Of a stretch of DNA of 64,000 nt, positions 28,801 to 40,800 are shown piece after piece. The stretch lies in NCBI GenBank assembly GCA_037976565.1, contig CP137671.1, forward strand, positions 15,826,556-15,890,555. Reading direction: 5' to 3'. Every line of letters starts with the position of its first letter. The first letter of the stretch is position 1. The translations under genes and the position numbers were made by a program. A model generated the notes under the pieces. That model was not told where the DNA came from, ran no database searches, and saw nothing but the letters and a program-made list of their open reading frames with translations. This stretch comes from Mesocentrotus franciscanus (Eukaryota; Echinodermata; Echinoidea; Camarodonta; Strongylocentrotidae).

Positions 28801-31800
28801 ACAAAGATTCGCTGGTGCTTGAGAACCTTTCAGTGGTTCTGGATAAAAGTCATTTCATTGGTGTACATAACGATGACCGGTATCGTCTAAATCGACATGG
28901 ATTCGGCACTCTGTCTTTTTAAGTAATTTGATTCGACTACCAAACTTCATATCAGTTCAGGGGGTGTTTCACAAAGACTAAGATCGACTTTAAGTTGGAC
29001 TTAAGTATGGCGGGCCATTCATGCCATTAGTTGCTATCACCATTGGTCTCTAAATTATAATCTTTAGATAATATTTTTTCCTTCAATAATGAACTATCAA
29101 AAATGTAAACTCTGTAGATTTGAGACCAAGATTTGTACGTCCCTTGAAAGACAAATGCCAGCAAATGGTAAGAGCAAACAGTGGCATGAACGGCCTGTTA
29201 TACTTAAGTTCAACTTAAAGTCGATCTTAGTCTTTGTGAAACACCCCCAGTTCAGTCTTTATTTCATTATCATTAAAAACAACATTCATTAAATATACAC
29301 AACAGAGTAATATCAATAGAAATCAATACAGAACAATTAGAACAAAAACAAATTATGAGAATGAGAGGTCAACAAAAAAGAGCAAATAGCCTTATAGTAC
29401 GTTGAACCCAAAATGAACAATACATACATAATTATAACAAACAAACAGACAAACAAATAAAACAAAGAAATAAGCATGCAATATGATTTCACATTATGAA
29501 TACAAACTTTGAAGATGGGATTTATAACAGCGTTTAAAAGAATTAAGTGATGGGCAGATTTTTAGTGCAGGAGGGAGATTGTTCCATAGAGAAGGACCTT
29601 TACAAAATATTGAGTTATGATAAATCAAAGTTCTGACTGGAGGTAAATGATAATTAGATGAATTACGAGTAATGTGTTGATGTATTGTTTAATTAAGAAA
29701 AAACTTAGACATTACTAACTGGGGTATAAGACCAAAGGGATACTACATCTCCTTGATAAGACCTTTCGTAGAACATAAAAACATAACAATTGGGATGCTT
29801 AGTCTATTTATATCATACACATTGGGTAATCGTAAATTATGAAATAGTGGCAAGGTGTGGGCATTACAGGAAGCATTCGAAATTATTTTTAAAGCTTTTT
29901 TCTAAAGCAAAAACAATCTGTTGAAACGGCTTATTAATACAACGAATAGATATAAGTGTAAACATATTTGGGTAAAAGAATCGAGGAAAAGAGATCTCTT
30001 GCATTCTTTATCATGGCTCAAGAGCAGCACATCCTTTGATTTCAGTGGACACTTTTAAATCTCATCAAAAATTACTTACTATTCCAATTTGTCCTCAAAA
30101 TATCCCACCCGATTTCTCAGACAATTCACTGTACTATCCTTTAGTTTATCATTATTTTACCAGTTGTTTTTAATTTAATTTTGAAATTCCAAACCCCAAA
30201 ACCTTTGTTTTTATTACCTAGTTTTTGTCTCCGCTAAAATATTAATCTTATGACTTGATAATTCTAAGGACCATTAACCTGTCAAGCCTCAGGAGGCTTT
30301 TACTGATGGCCCTTTTATTCTAGTTATTATATATGAATTCATTTAATGTACCTTGTATTTTACCTTGAAATGTTTTGCATATATTTTAATGTTTTGCGTG
30401 TTTTTTAAACTGAAGAACGAATAAACAATGAACTTAAAATCTACAGTGAATTATTTCTCCCCATCACCCTTTCGTCGTTAACTTCAAGCTCATGCCTCCA
30501 GAGCAACGAACATAATCATGATGTATGGTTGTTTTGACATTTTAGGTAACAGCCCTGTAACGAAGAAATAAACTCTCAGATTCCTTGTCGTAAAGACGCT
30601 CGGGAAGTTCGCCGTAAAGTCGGGGCGAAACGTCTGAAGTGTGCCCTATGCAATTGCGCACCAATTCCACCCTTGTCTCAGTTATGAAATTCGATCTCTG
30701 TTAATGTTCAATGTTCAAGATAAAGATTCAAGATTGTGTGACTGACATAATTATGTAGCGCTGTGACTGAATTATTAGGGAAGGGAACGCAGTTTGAGTA
30801 AATCGGGGTTGGGGTATTTTTGTGTTGGACGAGTTTGGCGCTGCAGAAATAAAGTCATAAATGTGTAGATCATCACTTTCTAATCCAAACGTGTGATAAA
30901 CCTGTTTAATCTCCACAGAATTTTGAATATACACCCCATAGTCCATACTTTAAAAGAATGAAAGCAATCATAACAAAGCATAAAAGATTAAGCGTCCCAA
31001 AACTGAATACAAAGCATATTCCATGATGTGTCCCTCCCGAACGTGTGTAAAAAGACGTGGCGTTTGAATTAATTAACACTTTATCATTCACCAAATTAGT
31101 TGAAGAGATAACAATAAATTGAAAAATAAACATAATTTTTCCGCGATAGTCGATGTGTCTGCGGTATAATTATATCGGCATATTACCAAGATAGTCGTTA
31201 GAAAAACAGCGTTCTTCCCACTTTTTGTCTATCTTCCTTAAGTCAAGTCACTCTCTCCCTTCAACATACATGTATATGTTTTTTTTTTTTTTTTTTTTAC
31301 TGAAGGCTGTAAGCAAATCAAGCTTCATGCTTGCACTGTACCCCTCCTATTTCTTATGCATATATGCATTCAGCGTGTAACTAAATTTCTTATACCTTTT
31401 CTATAAAATATCATGTACTGTATTGGACAATGTATCAAATGTAAATTATCACATTGATGCACATAAATATGTATGTTTGAACAGATGATATAGAAATCAA
31501 TAAATCAATCATCAATTATCAATTTAATAGAACTCGGAATACATCGAGGGTGCTTTTGGACATACCTCCTAATAACTGGTTGCCTCTAAAACGTTCTGTT
31601 TAAGGTCTGCTAGTATGTCTTCTAAATTCAAATTCATATGGTGCCTGAGTATCCTAATGACACCCTCCAAATATATACACCAGCTCGTAACCTTTCAAGT
31701 GCTCAACACGATTTAAGCAAAGCCTTCGACACAATTGATCACAATATAACGCTTTATAGTTAAGAAAATGGATTTCGCGGGCTTGTCTTAACTTAGTTTG

Positions 31801-34800
31801 AGAATTATTTAACAAATAAAAGTCAAGTGGTGTATTTCAACAATGTTACTTCAAATAATTTACAAATTGTGCGTAGTGTACCATTGAACCCTTAGTAAGG
31901 GTTCAATCCTGGGTCCGTTGCTTTTTTAAAACTCTATATTTATGATCTTTCCAATTGCTCATCTCTTCTTAAACTTGTACTTTTTGCTGATGATACCAAC
32001 ATTTTGATTAGTCATAATGATAGTACACAGATACAAATTATGCTTAATAATGAACTACAAAATGTATCTAAATGGTTTAATTCAAATAAACTATCTATTA
32101 ACGTAGCAAAAAACTGTATATATGTACTTCTATATTTTAAAAAGTAACAAAAATAATGCACATGACCTGGTAATTCAAATCAACAAACTTGATATAAAAC
32201 GAGTTATTTCTATCAAATTTTTAGGTGTAGTAATTGATGAAGACTTATCTTGAAATAGCCAAATTCTTGCCATAACTAATAAGACTTCAAAAGGTGTTGG
32301 TATCATTAGCAAACTACGTTATCTCTTACCTAAAGAAATTCTTCTTCTATTATATAAAACTTAGTCTTGCCTCATCTTAGTTATGGAAATATTGTTTGGG
32401 AATTACATATCCATCAAAGTTAGATAAACTTTTAAAATTACAAAAGAGAGTAGTTAAATGCTGTACTTTATCTGATTTTCATGCACATTCTAAACCTTTA
32501 TTTCTAAAATTGAAAGTACTTGATATATATTCGCTTAATAAGTATTTAGTAGGATTAATTCACTTTAGACATGTTTATACATTACTGCCTGAAAATATGC
32601 AAGTGTTATTAACTTTTAACAATGAAATCCATAACTATAAGATTCGTCATAGAGAGAAGTTTCTTATATTCAAATGTACACAAAATTTGTGTCATTTTCT
32701 TTTAAACATACTGCACCTTTTGTCTGCAATGCACTTCCTCAGAAATAATGTCAAACTAGAAGTTTCAATGGATTTAAAAGGAAACTCAAATCTTATTTAT
32801 TAGCAAGTACGTAACCCCTGTATACTATTTTATGTGATAAAAAGAATTTTATTTTTTTCCTTCTTCACTTATAACATGTGTACATTTTATATATATACAA
32901 ATTTATTTGTTTCGTTTTGTATTGTTTTGTTATTGTCCAGTATATTATTCATGTACATAGTTATCCATTGCAAAAATATTATACTTCAAACTTTTGGCAC
33001 AGCCTCAAATTTGAACTTTTGCAGTGACCCAAATTCCATTTGATCAGTGACCTTCTCATGTCTGTATAATTTGTATTTCTTTTTTACACCTGTAATATCT
33101 TTTGTATTGAATGGAATGAATAAATCTTGAATCAACTGACAGAATTAATACGAACTAATTTTTCCCGAATCCAGATTCTCATTTACCGATAAACGTTTTA
33201 CAGTGGCTGCCTCGTAAAGGTGGAACAATATCCAACTTTCCATCAAAGAATTAACCTGTTTCGCCTTTTTTGCTTCAAAAGATGCCTTAAACTATACTTC
33301 TTCCCTCGGTAACATAATGTGATTTATGAGTATAATTTTTCAGGTTTCTCTTCACATTCTTTAATTCTTGTTAAAGCGCTGTGGTACCTTTTTGTTTACT
33401 TGACAGACGGACATGCAGATCTATAGAGATACAGAGACAGACCGCCTTAGACAGACAAAGAGTGGTAGAAGAATAACAAATATGAGGAATGAATTAATTG
33501 ATCCATCAAGCGAAAATATGGTTAATTAATGTAAACATAAAAATGATAATAAGATAAGAAATGCATTTAAATGAAACACGATCGCAAAAATTCCACGAAA
33601 TCAACTCGAAGGGAACTTCAATACCCTATTTTCTGTTCTGATAGAGATCAGGGGGGTGTTTCACAAAGATCCTAAGTCGAACTTGACTCTAAGTTGGACT
33701 TAAAAATTATGGAGAGCCATTTGTAGCCTTAAAAATATATATATTCAAAAGCGAAAATTCAGGTATTTTAGACTTTTTATTAATTCCACATCAAAAACAT
33801 GAAATCTCCTTGATAAATAGAAAATATGTATGATTTGAATCAACATTTTATGCCTTTTAAAATAACTTGTACAAAATATTTTCATAAATGCTAATGGCTT
33901 TCCATAACTGTTAAGTCTAACTTAGAGATAAGTTCAACTTAGGACCTTGTGAAACACCCCCCAGATTGCATGAAAGATATCATTTTCATGTTCACACATT
34001 TTAAAAGGAGTCATACAAGTCTATTGAAATTGCCTTAGGTTGATTTGTCGAAAGTCTTCGCGATTGCGTTACATTGAGAATAACAGACAATTTTCGTAAC
34101 GTAATCAAATTCAATGCACAAGTCTTTATTACATGCTTCATTACAAATTATTTCATTCGCCTGTTTACGAATAAATGTATTTCAATTTTAGAATGCAAAT
34201 TGCATATATTAGCTGTTGCTAGATTTGATTTTTATTTTATTTTATTTTCTTCTGCATTCATGTAAGTACACAGTTTTTCGATAACAATAATAATATAAAG
34301 TACAATAAGTATTTTTCTGACAATGAATCATAAATAAGAAAATATGTATATTAAAAAAAAAATTGTTATTTTCAAAAACGAAATGATAAACTGTCATAGA
34401 TACTAAATTTCCTTAAACATTATAATACATTAAAATTGTAAGCAGTATTGCTTGATAATATGACAGCCCCAGAAAAAAACTCATGAAATAGATTAACATA
34501 TTTATTAAGCAGAACGGATAGGTAATTTAAAATACAAACTTTGATGATGGTGATATTGACAATGCAGATGAGGATGATGATGAGGATGATGATGAAGATG
34601 ATGATGATGATGATGACGATGATGATAATGATGATGATGAAAGAAGAGATGACATTATGATAAAGACTGAAGAGTTGACACAGAGATTTTATCTTGAATA
34701 TTTTGATAATAACATCTTTTTAACATTGGCTTTAAATGAGTAGAGAGAGTAGGACAAGCATTATGACTTGCCCTTCCTAACAACATGTGATGTATGCAAT

Positions 34801-37800
34801 TTGCATTCTGACTTTTGAAATACATTTATTTGTAACAGTTGATGCACTTAACAAAGATTGATGCATTCAAGTTGCTTACATTACGAAAATGGCCTATTAG
34901 TGGATATTTAGTGCACTAATTAGTGGAACCATTCCGAGGTACTTACATTGTTCGAAGTCCTGTCAGGGGCAGAAGGTGCCTTATCATAGTCGAGGAGAGA
35001 GCAATCCTGTTGTTAGATAAATCTCTGAAAAAGATACAACAATCGATTAAAAAAACGTAATAAAAGAACATGCTCTAAACATTCATTTAAAAAATATTTG
35101 AAATACGTTATTACGAAACTATGATTTTAATTGAAAAGAATCTGTATATCGTCTCCGTCCCTTCTCTTCCTATGCCCTTTTCTATCTTGTTTCCTTCCTC
35201 TCCAATTTTGTATGCATAGCTGCATATTGTATGTATTGTCATTTTCATTTTCTAGAGCACGTCACTTCAAGCTTACGCTTGAGACTACCCCTTTTCTGTT
35301 TATACCATGTCATTATCATACATCTAAAGTTATAAGATTGTAATAAAATGTATATAATTATGTTGATTTATATGGAATAAATAAACATCAAATCAAATCA
35401 AATCTTGTCTGAAACAAGATGATAGGCAAATCAACTCTTCTAAAAAGCAGGGTCAAAGTTACATGTTAAATTGTAACCCAATTATGCGTTATTTCTGTCA
35501 CATGTCCACGTGTTCTCCTGCTCGGAGCTTTGTTTCTCTCTACTAATTTCTTCAATTCCATGGATCAAACGTGATTAATTAGTATTTCTGTTTAGTCTGT
35601 AAGAAGATAATAATTGTTTTAAACTAATAGTAGGTATGGCATAATTCAAGCTGATTTCTCTTTTTGTTAGTTCAATCTCCCAAATCTCAGTGTATTTGAT
35701 AAAATGATAATAATTACGACTGATCCAATTTAATTTCCCTATCGTGTCAAACATGTCTATCATTTATTTCCCTTATTTCGAATTTGCCATTTCTTGATAA
35801 TGTTAGGAAGCTGTCATGATGATGGGCCTTTCAATACACCGTACACATGTACATATTTCCGTCAACATGCTAACGTGTTTTCGAACACATCTAATCCTCT
35901 ATTTTCCATCAACGTGCTTCATGTTTTCGAACATATTTTAATCCCATTTTCCCCTTCTTTCATCACACATTGACAACCTTACAGTCCCCCCGACAAGGAC
36001 AGTCCAATTTCAAACAATGAAAATCGCGATAGATCATGTTCCAGCACATATTTAATCAATCCGTTCTTTGTTAAATACCAATTATTTCCTGATTTAGAGT
36101 CCCTGATTCTTTCAATTGAGTTAAGGCATATTTCTTTGGTATAAATTAAAGTCCATGATGTACACGACGGTGAAATTGAAGGCAAAATTTATAACCCATG
36201 TCAGATGATGATAGCTTCCCTTCCAGGCTGACTAATTTATTCAACCACAGATATTTTTCTTTTAGAGCTATCACCGGCGAGATGGAAGGCAGTCCAACCG
36301 AGAAAAAGAGCTTACAAATATTTATCCTTTTAATAAAAACAAAAAAGATTAAACCATAAGAGGGAGGGTATCACTTATTCAGTTACTCTAACGAAGGGTT
36401 CTGACGTGGTGCTTAAATTTCACAAGCCAATTCACGATTTCACAGTTTCACAATGCCTTTTCGAGTATTGGTACCACCGTTTGAGTAGCTGCAATTTGAT
36501 AAGCTCAGCACACTGTTAATGGCTCTATACAGGGAAGGCGATCCCGGCGGGGGACGGTGGGGACGTCCCCCGGAAAATTTGAAAAAGTGCACACAAAATA
36601 TGTATAGCAAATACTGACTAAAGACTACAACACACTTTTAGGCTCTGGAGGGCCCAACAGTGCAGCGTTTAGACTAATACAAATGCAAAAATCTTCTCGC
36701 TCGGTCGCTACGCTTCGTCGCATAATATCCTTCAAAATGTACAAGTAAATATTGAAGAAAATCTGTATTTCGTTGGTATCACCGTGAAACCAACGGAATA
36801 CAGATTTTCTCTCGCATTTCGTCCCCGGTTCACCCCGGTCATGAAATTAAACAATAGAATGTCCAGACAGAACCAGTGAAGGAAATTCCGAGGCGGAAAT
36901 GAGACGAACCCATTTGCAGGTTTATAATGTCATAGTATCAATATATAGCATATTGCAGGAAATATAAGCATTCAAACTAACATTGATATCACAATGCGTC
37001 ACCACTTTCTGAGAAAATCACTGGTAGGGATTAATTTAAGCCAAATTTAAAACCATTCAAATAATTACAGTTGCCCCATACGATAGCTGGTAAACAAGCT
37101 GGAGTTAAAACATTCACTTTGCTTGAGCTCTGAGCAAGATAATGCATGTATTCTATTATGTAGGCGGGTTCAAATTAAGATACCGGATAAAATGCAACAT
37201 AAACAGAAACTTTCATGTGAGCTGGTTTTTTTTTATTTACAAAATCCAAGTATAGGAAACGAGGTTTATTCATATAATACATACTGAAAAAAGAAAGCGC
37301 CTATACGCGCGTCTTAATACTTTAAGGCTCAATGCTTTTTTGCTGTATGTTTGTTTGCTTATTGTATTTCTGTATGAGCTTAACGACGTCTTGAAGCAAT
37401 GCAGATTGATTAATAACAAGCAGCCGAAATGCCCCAAGCTGTAAGATCAATGATAAAATATTTCGTATTCATGTGGGGGAAACGTTGGCATTTTTTCTGC
37501 TCCAAGGGCCGCAAACAAACGAAATATATTTTGTAACTAAATATGATTATGTAGGGTCGAAGTTTTGTGGCCCCCAAACCCCAAAAGAACCAAAAAATGT
37601 TGTGTCTCTCATAAAAAGCGACTAGGGTCGATTGTAACGATAATCGTGTATAAACCTGCTATTTATTTAGGAAACTCTAATAGGCAGTGTTCTTTCAGCA
37701 AAAGACTCTAAAAATTCAGGCATATTGGGCGTCCAAAACCTCATGAACATAACCATGTCACATGTAGAATACACGAGACAAGGAGAACACTGAAGCAATT

Positions 37801-40800
37801 CGCCAACTGTCCTAGGAGTGGATATTTTCATGATTAAATCCTTTATATTGTTATAAAGGCTCTGGAGGGCCCAAGAGTGCAGCGTTTAGACTAATACAAA
37901 TGCAAAAATCTTCTCCCTCGGTCGCTACGCTTCGTCGCATAATATCCTTCAAAATGTACAAGTAAATATTGAAGAAAATCTGTATTTCGTTGGTATCACC
38001 GTGAAACCAACGGAATACAGATTTTCTCTCACATTTCGTCCCCGGTTCACCCCCGGTCATGAAAAGAAATCGCCGCCCCTGGCTCTATATATTGCTTTTC
38101 TAGTGTAACGTATTACCCCGCTCCCCTTTCCCCCTTCAAATTTCCCCATTATGTTTAATTTCAAATTGGAGGTGGAGGTGTCGTGGTATAATGGTTCATT
38201 CACTGAGGGCTCGAATCCTTATCCGTCGTGTGGCAAGAAATTAATGCACTTTTGCCACTCTCAACCCAGGCGTAAAAGGGTACCCGATATAAATTATGCA
38301 GGAGCGCGAAATATTTGGCCGCCAGCTATATAACCGGGGTAATAATAAAAGGGGACATGTGCGCTATAACAGAAGCCGCCATTATTATTATTATTATCAT
38401 CATTGCTATTATTGAATTTTAAACTATTTTGGGGAGATTGAATATCGAACTTCTAGGTAAGTCTGCACTTTTCTTGAAATTAAACAATAGAATGTCCAGA
38501 CAGAACCAGTGAAGGAAATTCCGAGGCGGAAATGAGACGAACCCATTTGCAGGTTTATAATGTCATAGTATCAATATATAGCATATTGCAGGAAATATAA
38601 GCATTCAAACTAACATTGATATCACAATGCGTCACCACTTTCTGAGAAAATCACTGGTAGGGATTAATTTAAGCCAAATTTAAAACCATTCAAATAATTA
38701 CAGTTGCCCCATACGATAGCTGGTAAACAAGCTGGAGTTAAAACATTCACTTTGCTTGAGCTCTGAGCAAGATAATGCATGTATTCTATTATGTATAGGC
38801 GGGTTCAAATTAAGATACCGGATAAAATGCAACATAAACAGAAACTTTCATGTGAGCTGTTTTTTTTTATTTACAAAATCCAAGTATAGGAAACGAGGTT
38901 AATTCATATAATACATACTGAAAAGAGAAAGCGCCTACGCGCGTCTTAATACTTTAAGGCTCAATGCTTTTTTGGTGTATGTTTGTTTGCTTATTGTATT
39001 TCTGTATGAGTTTAACGACGTCTTGAAGCAATACCAGATTGATTAATAACAAGCAGCCGAAATGGCCCAAGCTGTAAGATCAATGATAAAATATTTCGTA
39101 TTCATGTGGGGTAAACGTTGGCATTTTTTCTGCTCCAAGGGCCGCAAACAAACGAAATATATTTTGTAACTAAATATGATTATGTAGGGTCGAAGTTTTG
39201 TGGCCCCCAAACCCCAAAAGAACCAAAAAATGTTGTGTCTCTCAAAGCGACTAGGGTCGATTGTAACGATAATCGTGTATAAACCTGCTATTTATTTAGG
39301 AAACTCTAATAGGCAGTGTTCTTTCAGCAAAAGACTCTAAAAATTCAGGCATATTGGGCGTCCAAAACCTCATGAACATAGCCATGTCACATGTAGAATA
39401 CACGAGACAAGGAGAACACTGAAGCAATTCGCCAACTGTCCTAGGAGTGGATATTTTCATGATTAAATCCTTTATATTGTTATAAAGGCTCTGGAGGGCC
39501 CAAGAGTGCAGCGTTTAGACTAATAAAAATGCAAAAATCTTCTCGCTGTCATGGTATAATAGTTCATTCAGTGAGGGCTCGAATCCTAGCCCGTCGTGTG
39601 GCAAGAAATTAATTCACTTTTGCCACTCTCAACCCAGGCGTAAAAGGGTACCCTATATATGCAAGAGCGCGAAATATTTGGCCGCCAGCTATATATTATA
39701 ACCGGGGTAATAATAAAAGGGGACATGTGCGCTATATAAGAAGGCACCATTACTAGGCGTTGTGACGTGCGCCTGTAATCCAGCTAACAGTGGAAGTTAC
39801 GAACTGATTTAGCCGAGGACGCAGGTTCGAAACTGAGTCACGTCTTTCGGATGGTGACGTTAAAGGTCGGTCCCCAGACGTAAATAATCATATCTGATTG
39901 ATACACGTCTGTAAAATCCCAATACACACACATTATTATTATTATCATCATTGCTATTTTGATACTCATATGTAATCCACTTATAATGATCTTTGTGATG
40001 GGGGTGATTGCAAGAGTTTATATATTATGGTCTAGTTGGTGCCAAGGTGAGAAGCCATATTGATTATTGATCATCACAATATCAGTTGATTACTGGTCTC
40101 AACTGGTAAAACAACTGGTAAATCAACTGGAAATATCAACCGGTAAATCAACTAGTATAATTTATCAACTGGTAAATCTACTGGTTTTCAACTGGTAAAT
40201 CAACTGGAAATATAAACTGGTCTCATTATTATGTCAACTGGTTTTCAACTGATTTGTCAACTGGTCCCAGTTAGCGTTGTCTCAATTTCCATATTAAAAA
40301 CCAGTTGAATATACTGGTTTCAGCTGGTACCAGTTGACTACTGGTTTTAACTGGTACCAGTTGACCAGTTGCCTACTGGTTTCAACTGCTTTTTCGACCT
40401 CTGCCGTCTGCTCATCTGCACCACAGATGCAAGCCGGTGCTTCCCGAAATCCCCAATGTTACATATTAGCGTTGAATCTTCCATCCCCAGTTCGCAGCCT
40501 ATTGAGTGTTACCCAATTCCTCCGAGGTAGCTCAGAGCCAGCCGGAGCTTAGTACTACTGCCAGGAGGGGGGGCAGCGAATTAACTGCCTTAAATTATTG
40601 GGCGAACCGTCCCTTCCCAGCTCTTTTCCCACTCTTGGATTAGGCTGAAGTCTGATCTGCTGAGGGCGGCTGCATGTCGGGAGAAAGGTCGACGCGATCG
40701 GCGAAAGGCGTTGGCGACCTAGATCTTGGGATTATTTTGTGTAGGGGGTGATCGTCATCAGCAAGGGATTTGTTTGTCAGCTTGCCTGTCAGATTCTCTC

